Assembly: GCF_010183535.1 (NCBI RefSeq)
Contig: NC_071329.1
Span: 248,001 to 312,000, forward strand
Source of the DNA: Caenorhabditis remanei
Lineage: Eukaryota; Nematoda; Chromadorea; Rhabditida; Rhabditidae
Direction of reading: 5' to 3'
Length of the DNA: 64,000 nucleotides
The position numbers and the translations under genes are program-made. Numbering within the stretch: the first letter of the stretch is position 1; the number at the start of each line of letters is the position of its first letter. This document shows positions 1 to 11,789 of the stretch, one piece after another. A model generated the notes under the pieces. It ran no database searches. It saw only the letters and a list, made by a program, of their open reading frames with translations, and had not been told where the DNA came from.

Positions 1-57
1 GGTATGAAAATGCTTGTGCTCCGCTGTGCTCCAAGCTAAAAATTTCTCAATTTTCAG

Positions 58-204
58 CCCGGAAAACCGCAAGCCGACAAGCTGATCATCCAATACTGCC
101 AAGTCAACGATGAGAACGCCGATCCGAAGGCGTTGTTCGCCAACGGTGTTCCCCCTGGCGAGTTGTCCGGAGAGACCATCATCAAGTTGTCGGCTGCCGA
201 ATAG
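58..204 (+). CDS. Last exon of a probable MSP-domain protein
   Basis: Only the final exon is inside the window. It follows a TTTTCAG acceptor at 51-57 and runs 48 codons to TAG at 202-204; the other two frames hit stops. The segment reading DKLIIQYCQV resembles the last strand of a Major Sperm Protein fold (usual form DKLVIQFAEV), preceded by a proline-rich turn, and the tail GETIIKLSAAE closes the chain. From family knowledge, small nematode MSP-domain proteins act in sperm cytoskeleton or as scaffolds. The 3' end lies only about 135 bp from the stop of the convergent YJU2B gene, so the 3' UTRs nearly meet. The MSP call is inference from about 48 residues; the rest of the gene is upstream of the window. 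Confidence 0.55.
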   Translation, partial: PGKPQADKLIIQYCQVNDENADPKALFANGVPPGELSGETIIKLSAAE

Positions 205-339
205 GGAGAGACCGACAATCAATAACGGAACACACAAAATGACCTAATACATTTGTTCAGAGCGATCGATCATGATATGAAAAATGATTTTTTAGTATAT
301 GGAAAAAGGAGGCACAATTACAGACAGATTACAGATGAA

Positions 340-3300
340 TTATTCAGAATCCGAAGAATCGCCGTATTCTTGAGCAATGAGTGAAATTGGGTTAGTAGAA
401 GGAGGCGGGGCTTCAGGTTTCACAGAATTCTTCGTATCCGCTCCATCCGTCGTCGTCGGCGCCGCTTTTTTCTTCTGAATCCCTAGCGATGTCGTCGATT
501 TCCGTTTTATTCCCAAAAAGTTGACTCCAGAAGACCCCGCAGAGAACGTCGCGTTGATTCGTTTGTCTCGTTCCGCCTTCATTGTTGCTTTTAGACGTTC
601 AGAAGGCGTCGGTCCTCCAGATGATCCAGATGACGTGGATGGGGTGTCTGGGGCTTCGGGCCGTCCGAATATTCGTTTTGACTCGATACGGTCTCGTGAC
701 GTCTCTAGGAAGTCGTCGTGAGCTGAAAAATGGAGATGTTCCAGGTATGAATCGGACTGAAAACGCACATTTCGCATCTTTATATCTCGTCAGCATCGAA
801 GCCATCCGCCGATCCTCTTCTATCTCCGGAAGTAGACTTGTCGTTCCGATTGATAACTTCTCACGGAGATTCGCATCACGAGCGCGCGTCTCGTTGAGCG
901 ATTTCTTTTCGTTCTGGAAAACTTGATTTTCTTTTTACATTTGCACGTTATTACGAAAAATTGGAGTCTTAAAGCGGGAAAATAGCTTTCTGAGCAGAGA
1001 TGAGACATCGGGGCAAATGAATGAAGAGACAGATATTGACAGAATCAAACTGAAAAATGAAAGAAATCAACATTACTTAAAGCCAGCGGTGTCTAATACG
1101 TCTGGGTCAGAGTTGAGCGGAATTCCGCCTTCCGCCTTCCGCTTTCCGCCACTTTTTTCTTTCCGCCTTCCGCTTTCCGCTCTCCGCCGAAAAATATTTT
1201 ATTCCGCCTTCCGCTTTCCGCTTTCCGCCAAAAATGTTCCTATTTCCGCTTTCCGCCTTCCGCCTTCCGCTGTTTAAAGATTTTTTCCTCAGCTTGAAAA
1301 ATTTGATCACCTATTCCAATTTACTGATATATTTGTAGTTTTTTGCAGCAAAGCTATCAATGTTTATCAAAAAACAAAATTTAACTCAAATTTAACCATT
1401 TCAGTGTTTTTTTACTACAAAATAAGGCCAAAATCGTATTTTTGAAAGCGACATTGTGTTCCGCCTTCCGCCTTTTGGCATTTTTTTCCATTCCGCTTTC
1501 CGCCTTCCGCCTTCCGCCAAACAATTTTCGCTTCCGCCTTCCGCTCTCCGCTTTCCGCCGATATTTTTTCAATTCCGCCTTCCGTCTTCCGCTTTCCGCC
1601 CAAAAAATGTTCATTCCGCTTTCCGCCTTCCGCCTTCCGCCATTTCGAAAATCGCATTCCGCTCAACTCTGGTCTGGGTCAAAAATTGGCTGATTTTGGC
1701 TCAAAAAACACGAAAATCGACCGTTTTTTTCTGTCGAGTTTGAAGGTTTCTAGGACATTCAGCCGTCAACGACAGACAGACAGGCACGAAATGCAATATT
1801 TGGACAATTTTTACCCGAAATTGACGATTTTAAACTCTAAAACTCCTGGAAAACACGTGCAATGCGATTTCTGACGAATTTTGTATATCCGGACATCCAG
1901 ACACACAGATAGACGCATAAACCGAAAATACTCTTAAAATGACTGAAACAGTCACATTTTCCATTTTTTGCGAAAATGACTAAGAGCGTCCAGATGTCCG
2001 CAAATCCAGATTTTCAGCCAAAATATCATAAAATTTCCTAAACTCGTTCTTTTCAGCACATTTTCAGATGTATTCCCGAATTGTCCGAATGTCTGGGTAG
2101 TCACCTTGCGGAATCGCGTTTTTTGAAGACGGTAGCAAAAAGTGTTCAAAGAAACATTCAAACTCGGCAGAAAACGATCGATTTTCGTGTTTTTCCGTAA
2201 ATTTTGAGCCAAAATCAGCCGATTTTGGACCCAGACGTATTAGACACCGCTGGATTTAAGTACTGTTGGTTGTTTTTCATTTTCAGTTTGGACATTCATT
2301 TATCCCGATGTCTGCTCCCTTTCTTTGCTCCAAATTATCCAGAAACCCACCCGAAACTGTGCTCTTAAATAAGAATTCGCTGAGAAGTCGTCTCTCATTC
2401 TCTCCTGAATCCATTCCAGTTTATCCACTCTCCCCTCCTCCCCAGCCGCTTTCTCTTTATCCTCCGCTTCATGCTCCTTCTTAAACATGGCATCCGCCGC
2501 CAACTTCTGCGCAAATCCTCTATCAACCGCTCCAACTTGTTGAATATCGGTTGGATCGAAGCGGAGCTCTTGTCGAGAGCATCCCTCGACCAACTCGTAA
2601 TCGAAATTCTTCGGATCCGTTCGAATCACGTAATAGTTGTCGCAAAGGTGACATTTCATTCGGAATTCGTAGAGTGGAGTTGTGTAATACATTCCGCATT
2701 TCTTCTTCTCCGCGTTATAACGAACACCCATTCCCACGTGGTTATGACATCCCAGACACCAGATGTTGAATGGCATTTCGAATCTGAAATTGAGAAAAAA
2801 ATTTCAGAGAATCCGTCTGTGTATCAAGATTTCCCGATGATTTGGACAATTTTTACCCAAAATAAGCCGAAATTGACGATTTTAAACTCAAAAACTCCTC
2901 GAAAAAACGTAAAATGCGATTTCTGACGAATTTTATATAGATCAGGGCACACCCGGACATCCAGACACACAGAAAGGCGCAAAAAACCGAAAATACTCTA
3001 AAAATGACTGAAACTGTCACATTTTCCATTTTTTTTGCGAAAAATCGACTAAAAAGGTTCATCGGTGAGGCCTGATATCCGCAAATCCAGATTTTCAGCC
3101 GAAATATCATAAATTGTCCTAAAATCGTTGTTTTCAGCACATTTTCAGACGTATTCCCGCATTTTTCGGTTTTTCGGTCAAAAACGCTTCCAAATCACGA
3201 AAATCGAAACAAGTTTTGCACAAAAAATCCTTTTTTCTGTCTAAAATCGACCGAAAAGGTGTAGTTTTCATAATATTCAGATTCCAGATGTCTCTTACCG

Positions 3301-3438
3301 AATCACCAAAATTCCCTGATCAATTTTCTTGGCTCTCTCACGCAACGCGTGTGTTCCATGATATCCATTGAGTGATTTGTGTGTCTTGTAGTTGAAATCC
3401 GGTGGATAGTAGAAATTCTGTCCTTTTCGCTCTCCCAT
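340..3438 (-). CDS. YJU2B/CCDC130-family splicing factor
   Basis: Four exons: 3438-3299, 2783-2351, 913-769 and 722-340, giving 366 aa with phases that close exactly. The start MGERKGQNFYYPPDF is the classic start of CCDC130/YJU2B proteins, and MPFNIWCLGC (about residue 50) begins the CWC16/Yju2 domain. Cys pairs at about 56/59 and 91/94 form the expected zinc site. A basic, acidic-rich middle and a Ser/Pro-rich tail ending SDSSDSE follow. Members of this family associate with the catalytic spliceosome in the nucleus. The last intron is only 46 bp (723-768). Intron 2 (914-2350) has been enlarged by a nested repeat insertion, and introns 1 and 2 both carry a related dispersed repeat. The family call is firm; a worm gene name is not assigned. 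Confidence 0.92.
1110..1671. repeat. TTCCGCC minisatellite with inverted-repeat ends
   Basis: A dense array of 6-7 base units of the type TTCCGCC / TTCCGCT covers 1120-1280 and 1460-1650, separated by about 180 bp of AT-rich DNA. The outer ends are a 14-base inverted repeat, GAGTTGAGCGGAAT at 1110-1123 and its complement at 1656-1669. The array is flanked by the direct repeat GTCTGGGTCA at 1100-1109 and 1672-1681, which occurs once in the opposite arm of the host element. That is what an insertion with target duplication looks like. Confidence 0.8.
1800..2080. repeat. Dispersed repeat, copy 1
   Basis: About 280 bp that aligns along its length with 2842-3160. Both copies contain TTGGACAATTTTTACCC, GATTTCTGACGAATTTT, ACATCCAGACACACAGA and TTTTCAGCACATTTTCAGA in the same order. 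Copy 1 lies inside the larger insertion in YJU2B intron 2. No coding potential was seen. Confidence 0.7.
2842..3160. repeat. Dispersed repeat, copy 2
   Basis: Second copy of the repeat at 1800-2080, in the same orientation and located in intron 1 of the YJU2B gene (2784-3298). It contains a short extra segment mentioning GATCAGGGCACACC that copy 1 lacks. Confidence 0.7.
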
Positions 3439-3775
3439 CTGCAAAAATTGGGGTTTGGGGGTGAAAATCCATGAAAATCCTTGAAAATTCCAGATTTTCA
3501 GATCTAAATTATATAAAGATATATTAAACAGTGTAAAAACTGCAAGAAAATCGGTAAAAATCACCAAAAATAGTGTGAAATTCATAAATTAGCACCAATA
3601 ATTATTAAAAAATGCAATTTGAACAGTGGAAAACCCGCATAAACATGAATAATAACAGGAAATAACAAAATGCAATAGAAAATTGGCAAAATTGAGCAAA
3701 AAAATGGAAAAGGAAAGTGCATAAATTAATAGAAAATAAACAAATGTTAGCTTAAAATTTTCAGATTTTCAGTCT

Positions 3776-6090
3776 CTAAATCTTGACACCAAGCGCGTGT
3801 GCTTCCAACTCGTTGAATCCTCGCTTCTTCGTCAGCTTCTCAATCATCTCTTTCGATAGTTTCGATTTCTCCGTTCTCGTGTGCCAAACGTACACTTTTG
3901 TGCACTTTTCAGCCAACGGTTCCATATTATATCGATGGATTCCGACGTTATCGAGGAATGTGGACTCTTGGTATCCACGTGGCACGTCGAATGAGAAAAG
4001 AGCGTTGGGATTGGAGAGAATTAGAGTGATATTCACTGCGAATGCGGCCATATCGATTGGAAAGGGACGTTCGCGTTTCCAGACTGCGTTGAAGTCGATT
4101 ATTGTGCCTGGAAAATGAGGAAAATTAAGTAAAATTTTGAAAAACCGCGATAAGTCCTCTGAAATTGTGAAAAATCAAATTTTTGTCTTGAAAAAAAAGC
4201 ATTTTTCACCAAAAAACCCGATTTTTGTATTGTTTTTAACCCAAAAATCGTTTTTCCTGCCCGAATTCTCACCAAAAATCTGTTTTTCTATTTAAAAAAA
4301 AATGCATTTTTTATCCAAGTTTTGCTTCTTAATGCATGTTATTCAGTGATCCTATTTTTTCCATCAAAAAATTGATTTTCCGTTGAGAAAATTTCTGAAA
4401 ATCCGGTTTCTGAGAAAAAAACTGAAAAATTTGAGCTCTAAATTGATTTGCTCTGAAAAATCAGATTTTCCTCCAATTGATTCGTTTTTTGACTTTAAAA
4501 ATGACAAAATCCAATTTTTAGCTCAAAAATCCAACTTTAAAAGCGGTTGTTATCGATTAAACTAAAAAATATTCGGAAAAGAGCAAAAACCAATTAAAAT
4601 ATGTGAATTTTTTGCTAGTTTGATTGGGAAAAATAACTTTTTTTCTCGAATCACTCACCATTCTCTGCCAAAATTGGTGTCTCCACAAACATTCCACCAA
4701 CAATTCCAACAGGCCAAACACCCGCTTTCTCTACTTTTCTCATTTCTTCAAACACCTTCAGATCATAAGTATTATCATCGTCTCCAAAATAAACAACTCC
4801 ATTTTTGACACCCGCCAACTGATTTCTTATCCATAGCAACGCAGAATTCCTCTGATCAACACCACGTGGCAGCGTCCAATTCGGATCGGAATACTTCATT
4901 TTCTGAGTGGGCGGAGTCCGTGCATTCAGATGAGTATAGGGAAGACGTGACCGTTTCAGAATCTCGGCGACTGATGGCGTCAGCTCATCTGAATCCTCGA
5001 CGACGATCCAATGAAGATTTGGGACGTGTGAGAGAGTGTAGGAGAGACGAGTGAGATCGGCTTTTTGGGCGGCACGGAAATGAGTTGGAGTGATGAAATA
5101 AATGAATGGAGTTGTACGGTTGACACGTGGCAGAAGGGAGATGTGGTCACGGATTCTGAAAATTCAGATTCAAATTTCAGAATTCAGATGAGATTTAGAG
5201 GTTTTTCGTGATTCCACTCAAATCCCTGGAAAAACGGCAATTTTCACACAAAAACGCATTAAAAATTCCAAAAATCTCGAAAATTCTTTCTAAGTAAATA
5301 AAATAAATACTAATACCAACTCTAATTAGCCTATATACATAATTATAATAGAAGTCTGCCACCTGGAGGAAAAAGTCTAAAAATACCAAAAAACAAGGAA
5401 AAGAGTGCGGCGATTCGATTTTTCAGCTGAAAAGTTGAAAAAAACGCAATTTTCGATCCAAAAACTTGGTTTTAAGTCAAAAACAATTTTTTGCAGAGAA
5501 AATGGATTTTTGTGTGGAAAAAGTTAGAAAAAGTCGATTTTCAGCTGAAAATAGATTTTTGGGCAAAAAATGTCGAAAAAACTTGATTATCGAGCCAAAA
5601 AGTCCATTTTCCGCTCAAAAACACAATTTTTCAGCTCAAAAAGTGGACTTTTTGGGCAAAAAAAGTTGGAAAAAGTCGAAAACACATGATTTTCGAGGCA
5701 AAAAGACAATATTCAGCTCAAAAACACGATTTTTCAGCTGAAAAATTGATTTTCAATCGTTTGAAACTCACTGCGTATCAATTTCCTCAATCCGTCCATC
5801 CAATCGTGTCAAAGCACGCTCTTTTTCGTGTATTTCTGTCCGCAAACCGTCGCTTTTTCGTTTTAGCACTTCGATCTGCAAGAAAATACAAAATAATTTT
5901 TTCTAGATCAATTTTCTGTGAATTTTTCAAAAAATTCAATAATTTCACTCACTGTCGCTTGCAAAATCGTCTTCTCCTCCTCCAATCCTTGCACCCGATT
6001 AATTGCGTAACAAATCTGCCAGACGAAAAAGACGACGAGCGCAATGAATGCTCTCAACCACCATTTTTCGAATATTCTAGACGGAAACAT
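3776..6090 (-). CDS. sqv-8: Galactosylgalactosylxylosylprotein 3-beta-glucuronosyltransferase (GlcAT-I)
   Basis: Four exons: 6090-5953, 5875-5772, 5155-4659 and 4107-3776, giving 356 aa with exact phase closure. This is a type II Golgi enzyme. A short cytosolic start MFPSRIFEKWW is followed by a membrane anchor at about residues 12-30, a coiled stem in exon 2, then a GT43 catalytic domain. The DDD metal-binding triad (FGDDDNTYD) is at residues 206-208. Later motifs are VWPVGIVGG, PFPIDMAAFAVN and the C-terminal VWHTRTEK, all typical of GlcAT-I. Family knowledge: it adds the glucuronic acid that completes the GAG-protein linker for chondroitin and heparan sulphate. The close match to GlcAT-I rather than to the broader glct paralogues supports sqv-8. 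Position beside fzr-1 fits my memory of C. elegans chromosome II, which is unchecked. Confidence 0.88.
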
Positions 6091-7028
6091 TGCATATGAC
6101 GACCGACAGTTCAAATAGTCGACATTTGGTCTATTTATCCCTGAAAAATTAGTTGAATTATGTTCAAAACTTGGTCGGCTAAGAGGGATTAAAATTATGA
6201 CGCAGCTATTGTTTTTTTGAAGTCCGAATAAGGAAAATTGAGATTTCTGGCATTTTTGGGTGTAGTAATGATAGAAAATACACAAAAATCGGCAGGGAAT
6301 TCATGGAAAAAAAGGAAAAATTTAATAATTTATGTGGAAAATACCGTAATTTAAAGGCGCATGCCCGAAATTGATAAAATTGGTTTCGAAACGAATACAG
6401 TTAAAATACCGCTAATTTCAAATAAGTTAAATTTCAATTTATTATTTTTTTTATTCGACTTCTCTGGTTTTCCTTCACATTTTTATTTTTCGATGGATTT
6501 TTCGATTTCAATCGATTTCAATACATTTTTGCCACCGAAATTTCTATTTTTCACTCAAAAACCTTATTTCAAAACCTCCAAATCCTCAAAAAATGGAAAA
6601 TTAATTATTTTTCGAAATTCCCTCCGACGAGAAAAATCGATATTCCTCCTCCGGGAGACGACAAAAAGCGGGTCGGGGATAGTCACGTGAAGCGCCCGTT
6701 GTCTCCTCAAACACTCAATTCGTCTCGGTCTCCCAACTCTCGTCACCGCCAAAATTTCCCAACTTTTATATTACTTTTTTGTTATAGAAAATCACTGATA
6801 ACCTATAAATGGCAGTTTCGTCATAATTATTTCCATTTTTCCGCCAAATTTTTGACAGTTTTGACAGCTGAAAGTCGAAAATCCTTATCAAATTATTTTT
6901 CTCAATTTTTCTCAATGCGAATGATAGTAAGAACATAATAACGATATAACCACTCAGTTTTTGATTTTTTCATGTTAAAATTGCTTTAATTGCGGAAATC
7001 CGGACAAACAGAACTTTTCATTCTGTAT

Positions 7029-7166
7029 TAGCTCAGCACAGTTCTTACAACTGCGCTCCACCGAAATGCCCTTGAAAAATGTCTCCTTTTTCTCTGAGTC
7101 TCTCAATTTCGCACAGACTTTTCTTCAATTTCGGTAGAGCGCTGTTGTAAGAACTGTGCCGAGCTA
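7029..7166. repeat. 138 bp foldback element
   Basis: The ends TAGCTCAGCACAGTTCTTAC and its near-perfect complement form about 40 bp inverted arms around a short AT-rich loop. No open frame is present. Confidence 0.7.
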
Positions 7167-7859
7167 TTAACTTTTCGGAATTTCAAATTCCCACCATTTC
7201 TCTCCTCTTCCAACCGTCCACCCACCGCCACCGCCATCAAAAAGGTGTTATTAAAAAGGGGACCCCCAATTGACCTGGTACTGACGGTCACCACTGTACA
7301 CACATAGAGACTGTCTTCCTTCCCCCTCTTCCTCCCTATTCTTTTTAGTGTAATCAAAGCTCTTCTCTTTCTGCTGGCTGGTGTGTGTGGTGTGACCTCA
7401 CACCACTTCCACCCGTTTGTCCGGATGGTTTAAGGAGTGTGTTTGTTTTAGTAGAAGTATAGGTAGTAGCTAGATAGTTTGGAAAATTTCCTAAAACCGC
7501 CGAATTCCACCTAAAACTTCAGTGGTTTCAATGGAAATCTAGTTGTTCTCCGAAAAGTTTTAGAGAAAATCAAGATTTTGGATCATTTTAAGCGTTATTC
7601 CGCAAAAAATGGTGGAAACTAGGTTTTTCCGGAATTATTGATGTATTCCACTTTGACAATACTTCTAGAAGCTCTGAATCGAAACCACTGTTGTCCTCGA
7701 ACTCAACGCGGTCGAAAATAGCATATTAGTTAAACATGGCAAAAGAAATGGCATTTTAGTCAAAATTGGCGAAAAATGCAGTTTTCCGACTGAAAATGCT
7801 ATTTTCAAGGCCAAAAAATTGACTAAAAAGCCAATTTCGAAACTAAAAACTGTGGAAAG

Positions 7860-8065
7860 CGTAACTCGCTTAAAACTCAATCTTATGAGCTGAAAAACAT
7901 ACCAAAATATAGATCTCCCCGAGTTCTATGCCTGTGACATCACGGGCCGGATGATTAGTCGTTAATTCGCCATCCGGCTCGTAGCAGGTCACGACATAGA
8001 AGTCGCTGAGATCTACATTTTGGTATATCTTTCATCTCATAATATTGAGTTTGAAGCGAGTTACG
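7860..8065. repeat. CGTAACTCGC foldback element, copy 1
   Basis: Inverted ends CGTAACTCGC / GCGAGTTACG, with further inverted matches TACCAAAATATAGATCTC and GAGATCTACATTTTGGTATA inside. It is related to the element at 12014-12228. Confidence 0.75.
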
Positions 8066-9841
8066 TCCCGTTCCGGCCGTTTGGCCCGTTTCGATCAATT
8101 CTGCAACTGCAGAATTCAACCGTACTTGCAAAAAGTTCCGTTTTATTGAGAATGCCTCACCCACCTGAAGCACCTCATCATCATCACCATGACATACGTA
8201 CATGATTCATATTTGTCTTCCTCCCCGTCTATCTCGAGGGTGTAAGGGTGTGCACCCAGTTGACCGGGTCACCCTCTTTCCCTCCGAGAGACACCAAATG
8301 GTTGGTGGTGCGTGACACGGGGTGGATGGTTGTGAGGAAATGGTTTAGAGAGATGGTTTGAACGAAGAGGAGAGACACTCTCTACCCTCTTCTTCCATTT
8401 CCCCCTTTTCTCTCTCTCCCAACACTTTCTATTCCCTTCTTTCCTTTCAATCAATATATAATACACAGAGAAAGAAAGAGAGAGAGAGACCTCCCCTCTC
8501 ACTCATGGTGTTCTCATCGCCGCCTCGGCGCTCTCTTCATTTGTCATTCTATCTATCCGGTATCCCGACCAGAGATATAGTAATTCAAAGAGGCGTAGAG
8601 TTGAGAAAAGGAGTTTCCCACTGCAGCTGCTACTGCTTTCACGGAATGTCTGCGTCTCCGAGGGTAGTTGGTTGGTATGGGTGGTAGCTACTGTTTTATA
8701 GAATTGGGAACGTTTTTAGCTTTTTTGTAGGGAATTTGTTAGCTTAGCAGTTTAATAGAGTCAATTTCATTTCTTTGAACTGTTAGTTTGTCTTTTTCCT
8801 TTTGTTTAATCGGCTTGTCTATTTTGATGAAATTTACTATTTTTTGGTGTATTCTGTTGAGTTCCAATTAGTTTCAATGATATTTTCCGTACTTTAGCTC
8901 ATTTGTGTCGGTTTATTAAGTTTCAGTCCAAAAAAAGACAGTTTTAAGTTCCGAAATTTCATTGTCATTTTCTATGTGTGTATTTCGTAGAGATTTAGTT
9001 ATTTTACATTCAGTCCACCAATTTACACCACTTTACAGTTAATTCACATTAAATTTCATTTAGTAAATATGTCATCAAGTTATAGCCGAAATATGACTGT
9101 TTTCTGTTGCAGAATTGCGAGATAACTAGTTTTAGCTTTTTTTCATCCATGCTGTCGCATTTTTATTCATTTTGCTTCGAGTTATTGGCTGAAATTAACA
9201 TATTTTCAGTTTTCTATGCAATTTTAGCAAATTTGATCAGTTTTACTCGGGTTTTTTTGATAACCGAATTAAGTTTTCCATATTAAAGCTCAAAATCCAA
9301 TTTTCCAAGACTAAATTGTTTGAAAGCCATTCAGAAGCTTCAAATCGAGCAAATCTAAGGTATTGGCTGAAAATTTCTGAAAATCCTCTAAATAGCTCGT
9401 TCTCCTCGTCTATTACTCAATTTCCTTCCCTCCACACGTCATCAAGCTTTTCAAGATTTCCCTCCCACCCTCACTCTCCTCTATACTCACATGTTCCAGA
9501 AAACATAAGCCCATGGCATAAGTTTTGGGAGGGAGTCCGTGTGACCTATCCGTCGTTTCTCTGAGTCATTTCACTCTCTCTCTCTTTCTCTATCGCACGC
9601 TTCCAGTTGTTTTCATGTTCCCTTGTTCTCTTGCGCCATGTTATATAGTCGTATTGGACCCTGACATTTTACAGAAGATTCTAGGCAGTGTCCAAAATTG
9701 TTCAGCCTTTCTTCGTCTATAATCACGTGTTGCTCGTGTGAAAGCGATCTCTAAGTATAGGTTTAGACGATGTGAGCTTTGAGAATTTGAGACTGAAATA
9801 TGGCGAAACTCAGCAGAATTTGGACATTTAATCTTCCAAAT

Positions 9842-10005
9842 CACGATGAGGCCAGAACTACCTATGCAGACGCCCTCTGTTGCTAACGGGTTACAACTTG
9901 TCGTAGCGGTAAACTTTTGAACTTAGTGCATACCGTCGGTGAACATAAGCTGTAACCCCGTTAGGAACAGAGCGCGTCTGCATAGGTAGTCCTGGCCTCA
10001 CCGTG
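9842..10005. repeat. 164 bp foldback element
   Basis: Arms of about 55 bp run from CACGATGAGGCCAGAACTAC to GGCCTCACCGTG and include CTATGCAGACGC against GCGTCTGCATAG. The pairing is nearly complete. Confidence 0.75.
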
Positions 10006-10939
10006 CCAAATGAACACATCCATCTTTTACAGTAATTGCAAAACTTTCATTCTTTAGTTCGTTTTTTTTTGGCTGGCTAAAACTAAACTTTCGCCCCTCA
10101 CTGACACACACAACCGGTTCTCTCTCACATGTTCGTCGAGGAGTTTTTCCAATCTTTTCTCTCCCCATAATTTCGTCGAAAGTCGATTTTGATGGGAAAT
10201 GGGCATTCACTATGGTGATGCGCCATATTGCTTTTTTTGTTGGTTGTTGTTATGATGTTTGCCAATGTTTTGAATACAAACATAATAAAACATGGGCGGT
10301 ATGTATGTTTTTGTTAGTTTTTGTATGTTGGATTTTTTTTCAGCAGTTTTGTATAGTTTGTAGTGTACTTTTAGAGTCGACAACACATTAAAATGTTGCG
10401 ATTTTTTGAAAAAGTTTTCGAACAATGGAAAAGTGTCCTTTCCATTGTGTATATTGAAATCATTCTTCTTATCAACTATTCCACTTTACTTCGTTTCTGT
10501 TTCTATTTGCTTATAATGCAGTTCAATATACTCCAAACATAGTCTGCGTCTTTCCTTATCAGCACACTCTATTCATCGTTCATTTTCACCCATTCGTAGC
10601 TTTTGCTAGCTCGAGACCTTGTCTGATGAAGACTTTTCAAATTGATTTGCGGTGGTGACCGCCCATTCATGGATAGATATTGATCTACTCTCTCCTCTCT
10701 TCTATCTATATCAGCAATTAGCCATCTTCGTTTCTTCTTTTTCTTTTACGTCGGGAGAGATAGGCTTCTATTCACTATTCTCATAGTGACGGTTTTGCTG
10801 TTTTTTCGTATGTTGAAGGCCAATGGAATAGTTTTTCCCATGTGGAAATTGAGTTGGAAAGATACAGTAAGACCTGGTTGAACCCATGGAGGGTCCTAGT
10901 ATCTTACTGTTACTTGACCGCTTCTGAATCTGATTGATG

Positions 10940-11218
10940 TCAGACGTCACAACGGATGAAAAAAGGTCCCATCCATCTGTATTGTAGAAAATTCAATTCT
11001 CTATCATATGAGCCAGAAAACGTGAATTTTGGTCAGAAATTGACTTTTTTGATACAGAAAAACAGATGTTCAATAAAATTTTTAGAATTGAAAAACTTTT
11101 TCTGTATCAAAAAAGTCAATTTCTGACCAAAATTCACGTTTTCTAGCTCACAAGATAGAGAATTTAATTTTCTACAAGTCTGATGGATGGGACTTTTTTC
11201 ATCCATTGCGACGTCTGA
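10940..11218. repeat. 279 bp long-arm palindrome
   Basis: The ends TCAGACGTCACAACGGATG and its complement lead into arms of about 130 bp with few mismatches. The inner arms are TTTTTGATACAGAAAAA and TTTTTCTGTATCAAAAA. A transcript would form one long hairpin. Confidence 0.8.
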
Positions 11219-11789
11219 AAACCGAAAAAAAAGATTTTTAGTGCGAAGCTCCGACTTGTAGCGAACAACCTAATAAGAAAGAAAACCATAAATCTTGTGG
11301 TCATTAATTTTTGTTAACGAGACAAGACAAGACATATTGCAAGATTGATGATAACCCCCAACCCCTCCCAATCATATTGTAATAGGTAGTGACCTCTACC
11401 CCTCTTATACCTTAGGCGGTGGTTATATGTGTCTCCTTTCATAAAGAAGGAGGTTGACCTGACATGGCCTCTATTTGTCCTCCTCCTTCCTCTTACCTTT
11501 ATAGGTAGAGTTCATCTGATTGTGTCCATATGGATCGGTTAGTGACTGAAAATTGTGAATTTTTGATACAGTTTTTGATTTTGAAGTGATTTACGAACCG
11601 GCTCAGTTTTCGAGCACATTTACTCAATTTCTCTCCTTCCCCTTCATAATTTTCTCTTGCCCTCCAATTACAACGCCATTCAAAACGTTTCTCTATTCTT
11701 GCAGGCTTGTGTGCACCTGTGTAATCTCCACACCTCAAAACTTTATATACATACATATATATATACAAAGTACATAACTCCCTGGAATA

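Larger units (their letters stand above)
1047..2289. mobile_element. Inverted-repeat element in YJU2B intron 2
   Basis: The ends are long inverted repeats. The left end (1047-1109) and right end (about 2205-2289, reversed) share the string GTGTCTAATACGTCTGGGTC and flanking AACTGAAAATGAA. The inverted similarity continues inside, past the satellite insertion, at about 1682-1725 against 2165-2220, so the original terminal repeat was about 100 bp. No transposase frame is present, so it would be a non-autonomous element. It lies wholly in an intron. Confidence 0.7.
6091..11789. other. 5.7 kb gene-free spacer, sqv-8 to fzr-1
   Basis: The spacer lies between two divergent genes, so it should hold both promoters. 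Apart from four inverted-repeat elements (listed separately) it shows CT/GA-rich tracts at about 8340-8500 and 9400-9600 and AT-rich filler. A likely spliced-leader acceptor, CTTGCAG, ends at 11704, 86 bp before the fzr-1 start codon. No convincing protein-coding exon or RNA gene was seen. Confidence 0.6.

Noticed and set aside
1017..1666. Repetitive open frames (FRLPPSA or RKAESGK type)
   Set aside because: They are translations of the TTCCGCC minisatellite in an intron.
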